From an uncultured Pelagibacteraceae bacterium (lineage in GTDB: Bacteria; Pseudomonadota; Alphaproteobacteria; Pelagibacterales; Pelagibacteraceae), in contig CACGBI010000007.1 of NCBI GenBank assembly GCA_902571235.1, positions 1 through 51,162 of the forward strand: a stretch of DNA of 51,162 nt, given 5' to 3'. Positions 1 to 10,103 of the stretch are shown here, one piece after another (the stretch's first letter is position 1; every line of letters begins with the position of its first letter). The notes under the pieces are model-generated. The model saw only the letters and a list, made by a program, of their open reading frames with translations. It made no database searches and was not told the DNA's origin. A program made the translations under genes and the position numbers.

Positions 1-82
1 GAGACTCTAAACGACTCAAACTAATTTTTATTCATTCAATTTTAATCATTTCTTACTAAAAAATTAACAGCACAGGATATCA

Positions 83-1357
83 ATGAGCGCAGAAAATATT
101 TCGTATAATTTAAAAAGATTTGCAGGAATTAAAAGAGATTATACACCAGAAGAAGTTGAGAGACTAAGGGGTTCAATTAAAATTGAATATTCTATGTGTA
201 AACATCAATCTACAAAATTATGGAATTTGTTAAATTCAGAACCCTATATTAACACTCTTGGATCATTATCAGGTAATCATGCAGTACAACATGCTAAAGC
301 AGGTTTAAAAGCAATATACCTAAGTGGATGGCAAGTTGCAGCTGATGCAAATAGTGCGGGTGAAATGTATCCAGATCAATCTTTATATCCTTATGATAGT
401 GCGCCAAAATTAGTTGACTCAATGAATAATGCTTTAATTAGAGCTGATCAAATTCAACATATGGAACTTAAAGATGGTGAAATGAGTGAAGATAAGAAAG
501 TTGATTATATGCTTCCTATAATTGCAGATGGAGAGGCTGGATTTGGTGGACCATTAAATGTTTTTGAACTTGCAAAAAAGTTTATTAAAGCAGGAGCTGC
601 AGGTGTTCACTTTGAAGATCAGTTGGCAAGTGAGAAAAAGTGTGGCCATATGGGTGGTAAAGTCTTAGTGCCAACAGGAACTATGATTAAAAATTTAAAA
701 GCTGCTAGATTGGCAGCTGACATAGCAGATGTACCTTTAATTATATTAGCTAGAACTGATGCTAATGCTGCAAAACTTATTACGAATGATCATGATGATA
801 ATGATAAACCTTTTTTAACTGGTGAAAGGTCACCTGAAGGTTTTTATTATGTTAAAGCCGGAATTGATCAGGCTATATCTAGAGGATTAGCTTATGCTCC
901 TTATTCAGATTTAATTTGGTGTGAAACAGCAACACCAAATATAGAAGAGGCTAAAAAATTTGCTGATGCTATTCATGAAAAGTTTCCAGGAAAATTATTA
1001 GCTTACAATTGTTCACCTTCATTTAATTGGAAAAAACATCTATCAGATGAAGAAATAGCAAACTTCCAGCAAGAAATTAGTAAGATGGGTTATAAATTTC
1101 AATTTATTACTCTTGCCGGATTTCATACACAAAATATTGCAATTTTTGAACTTGCTGAAAAATACAAAAAAGAGGGTATGTCTGCTTATTCAAGAATTCA
1201 ACAACAAGAATTTGCTCGAGAAAAAGATGGATACACAAGTGTTAAACATCAAAGAGAAGTTGGTACATCTTATTTTGATGCTGTTTCCAATACTATTAGT
1301 TCAGGAAAAAGTTCTACAACAGCGATGGCTGGCTCAACAGAGTCTGAACAGTTTTAA
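83..1357 (+). CDS. aceA: Isocitrate lyase
   Basis: 424-aa ORF; isocitrate lyase signature [26 protein letters not shown]; full-length. Confidence 0.95.
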   Translation: MSAENISYNLKRFAGIKRDYTPEEVERLRGSIKIEYSMCKHQSTKLWNLLNSEPYINTLGSLSGNHAVQHAKAGLKAIYLSGWQVAADANSAGEMYPDQSLYPYDSAPKLVDSMNNALIRADQIQHMELKDGEMSEDKKVDYMLPIIADGEAGFGGPLNVFELAKKFIKAGAAGVHFEDQLASEKKCGHMGGKVLVPTGTMIKNLKAARLAADIADVPLIILARTDANAAKLITNDHDDNDKPFLTGERSPEGFYYVKAGIDQAISRGLAYAPYSDLIWCETATPNIEEAKKFADAIHEKFPGKLLAYNCSPSFNWKKHLSDEEIANFQQEISKMGYKFQFITLAGFHTQNIAIFELAEKYKKEGMSAYSRIQQQEFAREKDGYTSVKHQREVGTSYFDAVSNTISSGKSSTTAMAGSTESEQF

Positions 1358-1377
1358 ACTTCCTCTTAAAAGATAAA

Positions 1378-1405
1378 AGGTGACTCAGTTTTTTTTGGGT
1401 CACCT
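1378..1405 (+). terminator. Hairpin terminator after aceA
   Basis: AGGTGACTCA ... TGGGTCACCT inverted repeat (one G-T wobble) with a T-rich loop, just after the aceA stop. Confidence 0.6.
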
Positions 1406-1441
1406 AAACATCTTTTAATTTCTTTATAAACAACAAACTGT

Positions 1442-2596
1442 GTGATACTAGCTCATATGACTAACAAAAACTTTGGTTTTGGAACTCAGATAAGAAAATC
1501 ACCATATTTTGACTCTACTGTTAAATGGGGTGCCACAGGATTTTCTGTTTATAATCACATGTATATTCCAAGAGATTTTGGAAATCCTGAACAAAATTTT
1601 TGGAATTTAATTGAAAAAGCAATTCTTTGTGATGTAGCAGTTGAAAGACAAGTAGAAATTACTGGGCCTGATGCCTATAAATTTGTTCAACTATTAACAC
1701 CTCGAGATCTATCCAGCCTTTCTATTGGTCAATGTAAATATGTTTTAATTGTTAATAATGATGGGGGAATTTTAAACGATCCTGTTCTTTTAAGATTAGC
1801 AGAAAATCATTTTTGGTTGTCTTTAGCTGATAGTGACATTTTATTTTGGGCTCAAGGTGTTGCTGTAAACTCTGGTCTTAATGTTAATATTTCTGAGCCA
1901 GATGTTTCTCCTTTACAATTACAAGGTCCAACCTCAGGAAAAATCATGATGAAGTTATTTGGAGAAAGTATTAAAGACCTAAAATATTATTGGTTAAGAG
2001 AATACGAACTTAATGGAATTCCTTTGATCGTCTCAAGAACTGGGTGGTCTAGTGAACTTGGCTATGAAATCTATTTAAAAGATGGCTCTAGAGGTAATGA
2101 ATTATATGAAAAAATAATGGAGGCAGGAAAAGAACATGGTCTTCAACCAGGTCACACTTCAACAATAAGAAGAATTGAAGGTGGTATGCTTTCATATCAT
2201 GCAGATGCAGATATTCATACAAACCCTTTTGAACTTGGTTTCGATAGATTAATTAATTTAGATATGAAAGCTAATTTCATTGGTAAAGAAGCTCTTAAAA
2301 AGATTCATCAAGAAGGAATAAAAAGAAAACAAGTTGGTTTAGTTTTAGAATGTGAGCCTCTAAAAGGACCAAACACAACTTTTTGGCCTATTAAAAAAGA
2401 TGGAAAAAAAATTGGTAAAGTAAGTTCAGCAGTTTATTCACCAAGATTAAAAAAAAATATTGCACTTGCAATGGTAGAGGTTAATCATTCAAACATTGGA
2501 AATAAATTAGAAGTAGTAGCTGATAAGGAAAAATTTAATTGCATAATAGTTGAAAAACCATTTTACGACCCAAAGAAAAAAATAGCTTCCGCTTAA
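1442..2596 (+). CDS. GcvT/DmdA-like folate-dependent aminomethyltransferase or demethylase family protein
   Basis: 384 aa; VAVERQVEITGPDAYKFVQLLTPRDL, NDPVLLRL, FWLSLADSD typical of DmdA/GcvT family; substrate not determinable. Confidence 0.8.
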   Translation: MILAHMTNKNFGFGTQIRKSPYFDSTVKWGATGFSVYNHMYIPRDFGNPEQNFWNLIEKAILCDVAVERQVEITGPDAYKFVQLLTPRDLSSLSIGQCKYVLIVNNDGGILNDPVLLRLAENHFWLSLADSDILFWAQGVAVNSGLNVNISEPDVSPLQLQGPTSGKIMMKLFGESIKDLKYYWLREYELNGIPLIVSRTGWSSELGYEIYLKDGSRGNELYEKIMEAGKEHGLQPGHTSTIRRIEGGMLSYHADADIHTNPFELGFDRLINLDMKANFIGKEALKKIHQEGIKRKQVGLVLECEPLKGPNTTFWPIKKDGKKIGKVSSAVYSPRLKKNIALAMVEVNHSNIGNKLEVVADKEKFNCIIVEKPFYDPKKKIASA

Positions 2597-3360
2597 TCTT
2601 TAATATTATAACCTTTTTTAAGTAGTATCGAAACTACAGATACACAAGCTATTAAAAAAATGACCATTGATGCAATACTAATCCAAATATTAAAATCAGA
2701 AACTCCATAAAAAGCAAATCTTAAACCATTAATCAAATAAACTACGGGATTAAAATATGTCACTGTTTGCCAAAATGGTGGCAACATATCAAGTGAATAT
2801 AAACTTCCACCTAGAAAAACCATTGGAGTAATAACTAATGTTGGAATAATTGACATTTGCTCAAAGTTAGAGCTCATTAAACCAATTAAAAAACCAAATA
2901 ATGCAAAGGTAAATGCCACAAGAATTAATAAAAAAATCATCAATAAAGGATACATTACTTTTACTTCGACAAAAAAAGTTGAAGTAATGAATATAACAAT
3001 CCCCACAATAAGAGTTTTCGTAGCCCCTGCACCAACAAAAGCAAACACAATTTCAAATGTCGATATGGGTGCTGCTAAAATTTCATAAATAGTTCCATTA
3101 AATTTTGGAAAAAATATTCCAAATGATGTGTTACTTATTGATTGAGTTAATAAAGTGAGCATTAATAAACCTGGCACAATATATGAGCCGTAACTTATTC
3201 CATCAATATTTTCAACGTATCCTCCAATGACTGATCCAAAAACTATAAAATATAATGAGGTAGAAAGGACAGGAGAAAACAAAGATTGTCCCAATGTTCT
3301 CCTAAATCTATCCATCTCATGAAGATAGATTGCTTTAAAAGCAAAGAAATTAAATCTCAT
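2593..3360 (-). CDS. ABC-2 type transporter permease
   Basis: 255 aa, multiple TM segments; overlaps an ABC ATPase gene by 11 nt. Confidence 0.85.
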   Translation of the reverse strand: MRFNFFAFKAIYLHEMDRFRRTLGQSLFSPVLSTSLYFIVFGSVIGGYVENIDGISYGSYIVPGLLMLTLLTQSISNTSFGIFFPKFNGTIYEILAAPISTFEIVFAFVGAGATKTLIVGIVIFITSTFFVEVKVMYPLLMIFLLILVAFTFALFGFLIGLMSSNFEQMSIIPTLVITPMVFLGGSLYSLDMLPPFWQTVTYFNPVVYLINGLRFAFYGVSDFNIWISIASMVIFLIACVSVVSILLKKGYNIKD

Positions 3361-4309
3361 TGTTTTCCTTCACTAAATCGACAAATATTTTCTCAAGTGT
3401 ACTTTGCTCTGTTTTTAAGTCTCTTAATTTTAATCCTGCATCTTTTAAATCTTGAAGTAAATTAGTAATACCCGTTTGTTTTGCTTGAACATTATATTTG
3501 TAATCAAATGACATATTATCTTCTCTTAAATCTAAATTATACTTTGATAAACTTTTTGGAATTTCAGTCAATTTTTCTTGGAGATCAACAGTTAGTTTTT
3601 TATGTCCCATTTTTTTTAATAATTCTTTTGTTTGATCAACAATTATAATTTCACCCTGATTAATAACACCTACTCTATCAGCTATAGCTTCGGCCTCTTC
3701 TATATAATGTGTAGTCAAAATTATTGTAACACCTGTTTTTCTTAAACTTTCAACAACATTCCACATATCTTGTCTTAACTCTACATCAACACCAGCTGTC
3801 GGCTCATCTAAAAATAAGATTGTAGGTTCATGTGATAAAGCTTTTGCAATTAAAACTCTTCGTTTCATACCACCTGACAATTGTCTGAGACTTTGATCTC
3901 TCTTGTCCCATAAACTGAGATCTTTTAAGATTTTTTCTATATATTTTGGATTTGGTGCTTTGCCATATAAACCTCTTGTATATGAAACATTATTAAATAC
4001 AGTTTCAAAACTCTCTAAAGTTAACTCTTGAGGAACCAATCCTATTCGAGATCTAGTATCTCTATAATTATCAATAATGTCATAACCATCTACTGTAACT
4101 TTGCCAAATGAAGGCTTCACAATTCCACATATGATACTTATTAAAGAGGTTTTGCCTGCTCCATTAGGCCCTAGCATTGCAAAAATTTCACCTTTTTTAA
4201 TACTAAGATTTATTTTTTTTAGTGCCTCAAATCCATTATCATAAATTTTAGATAAATTAGTTATGCTTATTTGGTTATTTGACATAGAGTTAGGCATATA
4301 TAGAGACAA
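3350..4309 (-). CDS. ABC transporter ATP-binding protein (ABC-2 export type); start may be internal Met at 4285
   Basis: Walker [10 protein letters not shown], signature LSGGMKRR, Walker [13 protein letters not shown]. Confidence 0.9.
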   Translation of the reverse strand: MSLYMPNSMSNNQISITNLSKIYDNGFEALKKINLSIKKGEIFAMLGPNGAGKTSLISIICGIVKPSFGKVTVDGYDIIDNYRDTRSRIGLVPQELTLESFETVFNNVSYTRGLYGKAPNPKYIEKILKDLSLWDKRDQSLRQLSGGMKRRVLIAKALSHEPTILFLDEPTAGVDVELRQDMWNVVESLRKTGVTIILTTHYIEEAEAIADRVGVINQGEIIIVDQTKELLKKMGHKKLTVDLQEKLTEIPKSLSKYNLDLREDNMSFDYKYNVQAKQTGITNLLQDLKDAGLKLRDLKTEQSTLEKIFVDLVKENNEI

Positions 4310-4355
4310 TTTATAGTATTACAATAAATTTAAATTCATCATAAATTCAGGGCGT

Positions 4356-4724
4356 ATGAAAAATTTTATAATATTTATTTGTTTTGTATTGGCTTTTAGC
4401 TCTAAAGCAATCAGCAAAGAAACAACCTACAAAAAAGAGGCATTTGATAAAGCTTTATCAGATGGAAAAGTTGTTGTGGTAAGTTCTTGGATTAAATATT
4501 GCACATCATGTGCTAGCCAAATGAAAGTTTTAGAGAAAGCAAAAAAAGATTTTGATAATATTGAATACTTTGCTTTCGATGTAAGCAATAAAGAAATAGC
4601 AGATTTTTTTAATGTACAATATCAGACTACACTTTTAATTTTTAAAGATAATAAAGAGGTTTACAGAAGTATTGGTGAGACAACTAAAGAACTTATTTAT
4701 GATGCTTTGAAATCCTCGATCTAA
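4356..4724 (+). CDS. Secreted thioredoxin-like protein
   Basis: signal-peptide-like N-terminus; WIKYCTSCASQM redox CxxC; thioredoxin-fold pattern. Confidence 0.75.
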   Translation: MKNFIIFICFVLAFSSKAISKETTYKKEAFDKALSDGKVVVVSSWIKYCTSCASQMKVLEKAKKDFDNIEYFAFDVSNKEIADFFNVQYQTTLLIFKDNKEVYRSIGETTKELIYDALKSSI

Positions 4725-6163
4725 ATTTTTTTTTTTAATTTCAAAATTATTGCTGGTAAAAAAGTAGCAATAACAAATGACAAAAATAACAAAGATTGAG
4801 ATACAAAGGGTGAAAATAAATCTTTTGGTATTAATACCCCTACTAAGAAACTTTTAGAAAAATCTGGAAACGGAAACATTAAGAATCCACCAATCAAACC
4901 AATTACAATTGAAAGATAAGCAGTTTTTTCATTTACTTTATTATAAAAACTATAAAAAACAGTCAAAACAAACGCACAGCAAAATAAATCTGCCAATAAA
5001 AATAGATACAAAATATCAAATCCTTTTGAAGCAATACTGAACGCAATTAATGATAAAAAAACAATAAAATATTTAGAAATTTTTAAATAATCTGTCTTTT
5101 TATGTAAGTTAAAAGTTGCTTTACCATCCACTATAAACAAACTTGAGATTGCATTTACTAATGTATCAACTGTTGAAATCGTTAAAGCTAAACCAAGAAT
5201 AACAATTATAAAAGATATAAATTCTGTTTGATTATTTAATAACAATTTAAAAAAACCTAAATCAGCTCTTATTGAAGGATCTATAGAAAATGACACCATT
5301 CCAATAAAACCCATCAAAAAAACTATTGGAACAATTATAAAAAAAGAAAGTATCAAGGCTGATTTTAAAGTTTTGTAATCTTTAGCTGCATACACACGTT
5401 GCCAATTTCCTTGATGAAATAAATTTGTAGCAGCAACAGCAATAAAAAAAGTTAATCCCGCAGTATAACTTGGAATATAAAAAGAGCTTACAAGTTGTGG
5501 GTTTTTTTCTTTAATAAAACTGAATGAAAAATTATCTCCTGATGATGAGTTAATTATTGAAATTAAAATTATTAAAAGCAAACCAATCACAATCATCTGA
5601 ATATTATCAGTAAATATTGAAGCTCTTAGACCTCCATAAAGTGTATAAGATAATGTGGCCAAAAGCACTATTGATGCAGTAATCCAAAGATCGGTGCCTG
5701 ATAAATAATTAATTAAAACTGCAATTGCAGTTACTTCTGCACAAAGAAAAATGAACATGTAAAAAATTGTCATTACTAAAATAAGTTTAAATAAACTTTT
5801 TCCAAATTTTCGTCTCATGAATTCAATTAAAGAAGAGCCTTTTGGAAATTCTGATCTAATTTTCTTTCCAAAATATATTAAAAAAATCATTGGAAAAGCT
5901 GTTCCAAGCGCATAACCAATTACAGCTCCAATACCACCCCAAGTAGCAGCAGAAACAGGACCAAATAAAATCCACGCACCTAAAGCAGATGCAACAAGAC
6001 TTGTTGTTAGTGATAATAATTCAATATTTCTATTTGCTGTTAAATAATTGTTAATACCTTGAAATTTTTTTGAGTGATAAATTCCTAATATAGCAAATAC
6101 TAAACAAATAATTATTAATAGTAATAGTGAAGATGTTTGATTTATAAAATATGATTTATCCAT
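4721..6163 (-). CDS. thiV: Sodium:solute symporter (SSS) family, probable HMP/thiamin-precursor transporter ThiV
   Basis: 480-aa multi-TM SSS protein directly downstream of a TPP riboswitch; SAR11 ThiV is described in that context. Confidence 0.8.
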   Translation of the reverse strand: MDKSYFINQTSSLLLLIIICLVFAILGIYHSKKFQGINNYLTANRNIELLSLTTSLVASALGAWILFGPVSAATWGGIGAVIGYALGTAFPMIFLIYFGKKIRSEFPKGSSLIEFMRRKFGKSLFKLILVMTIFYMFIFLCAEVTAIAVLINYLSGTDLWITASIVLLATLSYTLYGGLRASIFTDNIQMIVIGLLLIILISIINSSSGDNFSFSFIKEKNPQLVSSFYIPSYTAGLTFFIAVAATNLFHQGNWQRVYAAKDYKTLKSALILSFFIIVPIVFLMGFIGMVSFSIDPSIRADLGFFKLLLNNQTEFISFIIVILGLALTISTVDTLVNAISSLFIVDGKATFNLHKKTDYLKISKYFIVFLSLIAFSIASKGFDILYLFLLADLFCCAFVLTVFYSFYNKVNEKTAYLSIVIGLIGGFLMFPFPDFSKSFLVGVLIPKDLFSPFVSQSLLFLSFVIATFLPAIILKLKKKI

Positions 6164-6164
6164 T

Positions 6165-6232
6165 TTTCCCTTTCTGAATTACCGGACAGGTTATGAGGGT
6201 ATAATCTCAGTCTGTTAAGACACCCCTTAAAG
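6165..6232 (-). promoter_or_regulatory. TPP (thiamin pyrophosphate) riboswitch
   Basis: Minus strand ggggtgtcttaacagaCTGAGAttatACCCtcatAACCTGtCCGGtaattcagaaAGGGaaa matches the THI-element core (GGGGUG / CUGAGA / ACCC / AACCUG / AGGG). Confidence 0.9.
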
Positions 6233-6280
6233 TTAATATACTCTTATTTATAAATAATTAAAAGAAATTAAGTAAGTAAT

Positions 6281-6580
6281 TTATTGAGTTTTATTATCCA
6301 TTATTTCAACCATACATTTAGTTGCATACTCTCTCCATTCAGATGCATTTTTTCCTTTTAAACTATTTAAATGGTCTCTATTACTTTTTATATCTTCTTT
6401 ATGTTTTATTTTATTTGCTTCATCTAAATTTTTTTCCATATTATCTAAATTTGTCTCCATAGCATTAATCCAATTATTTCCAAGTTCTACACATTTTTTA
6501 TCATCTTTTTCATCACATATTTGCTTGAAAAAATTGAATATAATATCATCGGTCTTAATTGAATTGTTCATTAGTTTCAA
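6281..6580 (-). CDS. Hypothetical protein (99 aa)
   Basis: ORF only; no recognised domain. Confidence 0.5.
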   Translation of the reverse strand: MKLMNNSIKTDDIIFNFFKQICDEKDDKKCVELGNNWINAMETNLDNMEKNLDEANKIKHKEDIKSNRDHLNSLKGKNASEWREYATKCMVEIMDNKTQ

Positions 6581-6583
6581 AAA

Positions 6584-7045
6584 TTAATGTTCTTTTCTAT
6601 ACTTGCTGTGGCATGCTTTGCAATTACTCCACATAAGTTTACCAAGTGTTCCTTTAATATCATCTGAGTCTTCAATAATTTTACTTAGTTCAGCCATGTC
6701 TGTAGAAGCTTTAGTCATCAATTTATTAAAATTTTCCTTTTCCTCCCAAATTATTGGCAGTGACTCTGTTTTAAAACCCTCTTTTGTATTTTCAGGAAAA
6801 TAATCAATTAAAATTATATAATTCTCACTCATTTCAAGCATTAAGTTTTTAGCTTTTTCAAAATCACCTTTAGAAGCTAAGTTTTGTACTTTTTTCGCAG
6901 TGCTATAATTCTTGCTAAATAATGCTTTTCGGCCTTTAATTATTTCCTCTACAGATAGCTCAGAATATGCAGGAAATGAGAAAGACAAAATAAATAATGT
7001 GATGAAAATATATTTCAAAGTATTTATGCTATATTTAAATATCAT
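6584..7045 (-). CDS. Secreted c-type cytochrome, cytochrome c'/c556-like
   Basis: signal peptide; C-terminal CKACH haem motif (CxxCH). Confidence 0.85.
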   Translation of the reverse strand: MIFKYSINTLKYIFITLFILSFSFPAYSELSVEEIIKGRKALFSKNYSTAKKVQNLASKGDFEKAKNLMLEMSENYIILIDYFPENTKEGFKTESLPIIWEEKENFNKLMTKASTDMAELSKIIEDSDDIKGTLGKLMWSNCKACHSKYRKEH

Positions 7046-7573
7046 ATGAGATTAACTAATAATTTATCAGAGTATGGCTTAATTTCCAAAATTTTTCATT
7101 GGTTAAGTGCCGCAGTCTTATTGATGCAAATACCTTTGGGTTTTTATTTGGTTGATCTCGATTTTAGCGAAAAAAGACTTACAGTGGAAAGTATTCACGT
7201 CACTTTAGGTTTAAGTATTTTTTATTTAACTATAATAAGGTTAATTTATAAACTTTTTAACCCCACTCCAGCTTTACAAAATAACATTTTTGCTGGACAA
7301 CGAATTATAGCAAAATTAAATCATATATTTTTATATTTATCAATTTTACTGATCACTATTTCAGGCGCTTTAAAAAAATTATTCAATGGAGAAATGCTTG
7401 ATCTATTTATATTTGTCTTAGAAATAAAAGATAACTTTGATTTAGCTGAACTCTTTTATGAAATTCATATAATGGGAAATTATATACTTATTGCCTTGAT
7501 TTCATTACATGTTGTAGCTGTAATTATGCACAAAGTTTTGTTCAAAGAAAATTTACTTAAACGAATTTTGTAA
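7046..7573 (+). CDS. Cytochrome b561 family protein
   Basis: four TM segments with conserved His (SKIFHWLSA, SIHVTLGLSI, LHVVAVIMHK). Confidence 0.85.
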   Translation: MRLTNNLSEYGLISKIFHWLSAAVLLMQIPLGFYLVDLDFSEKRLTVESIHVTLGLSIFYLTIIRLIYKLFNPTPALQNNIFAGQRIIAKLNHIFLYLSILLITISGALKKLFNGEMLDLFIFVLEIKDNFDLAELFYEIHIMGNYILIALISLHVVAVIMHKVLFKENLLKRIL

Positions 7574-8278
7574 AATTATACAAATTAATTTATCTTTAAA
7601 TCTTATATCTTTCCCATATTTTAAATTTAATTCTCTTAATCCTGTTGATAATTCTTCTTTTGTAAAAGTTAATAAAGTAGATATGTACCTATTTTGTATC
7701 ATATTTAAGTATTTTTTTTTTGCTATTTTAACTTTGTAAATAAATTTTTTTTTGATTATCTGAGGATTTGATTTAACAATCACATCTAAAATTTTTTTAT
7801 CTCGTATAAGAGATTTAGAAAGTCTACTTTTCATTAACTTAAAAACAGGTATTTCATTTTTATCTGTATCTAAAGAAAATATGAAAATTTTTCCCCTCGG
7901 TGTTAATCTTTTTTTTATTATCTTTAATAATCTTTTAATTTCATCTAAATTTAATAAATGAATTGTTTGCTTAATAAGTATCAGATCAAATTTATGTTTG
8001 TTTTTGTTAAAAAATTTTAAAGCATTTGTTTTGTTAAAATTGATTCTTTTATCTTTGTCTTTATGATTTATTATATCTATTCCAAATGGTTTTGTTCTCA
8101 GCTTTAATTTTGATTTTAAATTACCTAATATTTTTCCTCGACCACATCCAATATCTAAAATTATAGAGTTGGAATCTAATTTAATATTTTTAAGTAAAAA
8201 TTTATTAAATTGATTTATGTAATCTTGAGATGAGAGCCAAGTTTTGTTATCCCAATTTTTAATGACAATTGATGCCAT
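7553..8278 (-). CDS. Class I SAM-dependent methyltransferase
   Basis: motif I ILDIGCGRGKILG; remainder of fold consistent. Confidence 0.75.
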   Translation of the reverse strand: MASIVIKNWDNKTWLSSQDYINQFNKFLLKNIKLDSNSIILDIGCGRGKILGNLKSKLKLRTKPFGIDIINHKDKDKRINFNKTNALKFFNKNKHKFDLILIKQTIHLLNLDEIKRLLKIIKKRLTPRGKIFIFSLDTDKNEIPVFKLMKSRLSKSLIRDKKILDVIVKSNPQIIKKKFIYKVKIAKKKYLNMIQNRYISTLLTFTKEELSTGLRELNLKYGKDIRFKDKLICIILQNSFK

Positions 8279-8696
8279 ATTTTTTTAATCTCCAATAATT
8301 ATATGGCCAAGGTGTTAAAAATCCAACTATAAGCATCAAAGGGATTACCCACCAAGTTAATATTGCACCACCTGTTAAAAGATAATCAGTTAAATTCATC
8401 ATAACTTCCATACTTATCATGGAAATAAGGCTCATCCCTAAAGCTGTTTTAAAAGCCTTTTTTAAACTTAGATTTTGTTTAATTAAAATAAATGTCTCAA
8501 GAATTATACTAGTTATTAAACCATTTATAATTGCCAAAATCATTATTGCTAAAACTGGAAATGGTATGTTTGTTAACTGAAAAAATAAAATAGTTCCAAA
8601 ATCCCCAATGGAACAACCTAGTAAACACCATGCTGTATTTTTTGCACTTTGTTTCCAAGTATGTTTACAAGACCAGTCAAATGTAGTGGTTTCCAT
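8259..8696 (-). CDS. DUF4396-like membrane protein (listed ORF to 8864 probably over-extended; start METTTFDWS)
   Basis: Internal Met at 8694-8696 avoids the divergent ORF at 8719; HTWKQSAKNTAWCLLGCSIGDFG region resembles DUF4396. Confidence 0.6.
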   Translation of the reverse strand: METTTFDWSCKHTWKQSAKNTAWCLLGCSIGDFGTILFFQLTNIPFPVLAIMILAIINGLITSIILETFILIKQNLSLKKAFKTALGMSLISMISMEVMMNLTDYLLTGGAILTWWVIPLMLIVGFLTPWPYNYWRLKKYGINCH

Positions 8697-8718
8697 AGTA
8701 ATATGATAATGTTTAGTT

Positions 8719-9399
8719 ATGATTTTTAAACAAGTATTTGACCAGAAATCTAGCACATATACATACTTAATTGCCTCATCCAAAGGGAGAGAGGCACTGA
8801 TTATTGATCCTGTAATAGAAAATGTTGGTGAATATATTAAATTGTTAAATGATCTAGAGCTCAAATTGGTAAAAGTAATAGATACTCACATTCATGCTGA
8901 TCATGTAACAGGTGCGTCAAAACTTAAAGATATAACAAAATGTTCAACAATTATGGGTCATCATACTCCTGCTGAATCAGTTGAAATAAAAGTTGAAGAT
9001 GATGAATATATAAAACTAGATGATCTGAAAATTAGAGCAATGTATACACCAGGCCATACATCGGATAGTTACAGTTTTTTAATGGATAATTATTTGTTTT
9101 CAGGAGATACATTGTTAATAAATGGGACTGGAAGAACAGATTTCCAAAATGGAAGTTCAAAGGATGCTTACAATTCAATATTTAATAAACTTTTAAAGTT
9201 ACCAGATGAAACTCTTCTATACCCAGCTCATGATTATAAAGGTGAAAAAGTGAGTACAATTGGAAAAGAAAAAAAACAAAATCCTAGATTACAAGTCAAT
9301 AGTGTTGATGAGTATGTAGATATCATGAATAATCTAAATTTAAAAAAACCAGCGGAAATAGAAACTAATGTGTCTAGAAATATTAATCTAGGTGCCTGA
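8719..9399 (+). CDS. MBL-fold metallo-hydrolase, ETHE1/persulfide-dioxygenase-like
   Basis: DTHIHADHVTGA metal motif, YTPGHTSDSYSF, SGDTLLINGTGRTDFQ. Confidence 0.85.
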   Translation: MIFKQVFDQKSSTYTYLIASSKGREALIIDPVIENVGEYIKLLNDLELKLVKVIDTHIHADHVTGASKLKDITKCSTIMGHHTPAESVEIKVEDDEYIKLDDLKIRAMYTPGHTSDSYSFLMDNYLFSGDTLLINGTGRTDFQNGSSKDAYNSIFNKLLKLPDETLLYPAHDYKGEKVSTIGKEKKQNPRLQVNSVDEYVDIMNNLNLKKPAEIETNVSRNINLGA

Positions 9400-9834
9400 G
9401 ATAGGATTTCCTTTTAACCATTCACTTTCTTCATTTTCATAATGCTCTTTTTTCCAAATCGGAGATCTTTTTTTTATTTCTTCAATTATATATCTTGAAA
9501 GTACATATGTTTGATCTCGATGCTTACAAGCAACTGCAATTATAATACTTACATCACCTAAACTAAGATATCCCTTGGCATGCTCAATAAATACAGCTTT
9601 ATCTTTAATATCTAGTTTTTGATCTGCTTCATTATAAATTTCTTCAAAGCTTTTAATTACCATTTCATCATGACTGTCATAAGTAATTCCAGTTACTTTT
9701 TTATTATCATTAATATTTCTTACAGTACCTAAAAAATAAATTGATGCTCCAAACTTAGTGTCTTTAATGAATTTCTCAGCATTTGAGGTAATTATCTTCT
9801 CTTTTTTAGAATCTATTATTTTTGTATGAAGCAT
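9388..9834 (-). CDS. moaE: Molybdopterin synthase catalytic subunit
   Basis: GASIYFLGTVRN, SRYIIEEIKKRSPIWKKEH; adjacent to moaD. Confidence 0.9.
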   Translation of the reverse strand: MLHTKIIDSKKEKIITSNAEKFIKDTKFGASIYFLGTVRNINDNKKVTGITYDSHDEMVIKSFEEIYNEADQKLDIKDKAVFIEHAKGYLSLGDVSIIIAVACKHRDQTYVLSRYIIEEIKKRSPIWKKEHYENEESEWLKGNPISGT

Positions 9835-10103
9835 TAACCTCCTCCGATAGGGGGTATAATACCAATCTTTTGATCTTTTGTGATTTTATAATTGTCGCTA
9901 ATTATTTCATTATTTTCAGAACAAAAAGCTGAAGATTTTATAACTTTGACAAAGCTTTTATTTCCCTCAAAATTTTTATCTATATATTTAATAATCTCAT
10001 TTCGTAAATCATCTATTGAAGCTTTATCTTGAACTTCGATCATTAAATGATCGTTATCGCTGAAATCTCTACTAGCTCCAAACAATTCTAATTTAATTTT
10101 CAA
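9834..10103 (-). CDS. moaD: Molybdopterin synthase sulfur carrier subunit
   Basis: ubiquitin-like protein ending PPIGGG. Confidence 0.9.
   Translation of the reverse strand: MKIKLELFGASRDFSDNDHLMIEVQDKASIDDLRNEIIKYIDKNFEGNKSFVKVIKSSAFCSENNEIISDNYKITKDQKIGIIPPIGGG

Noticed and set aside
1-82. Possible riboswitch upstream of aceA
   Set aside because: Looked for glycine-riboswitch and SAM-type cores; none recognised in the short region available, and the upstream part is outside the window.
1113-1376. ORF of 87 aa overlapping aceA in another frame
   Set aside because: Shadow ORF fully explained by the strong isocitrate lyase reading frame and AT-rich codon bias.
8697-8864. N-terminal extension of the DUF4396-like ORF
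   Set aside because: Overlaps the start of the divergent MBL-fold gene; internal Met at 8696 is the better start.
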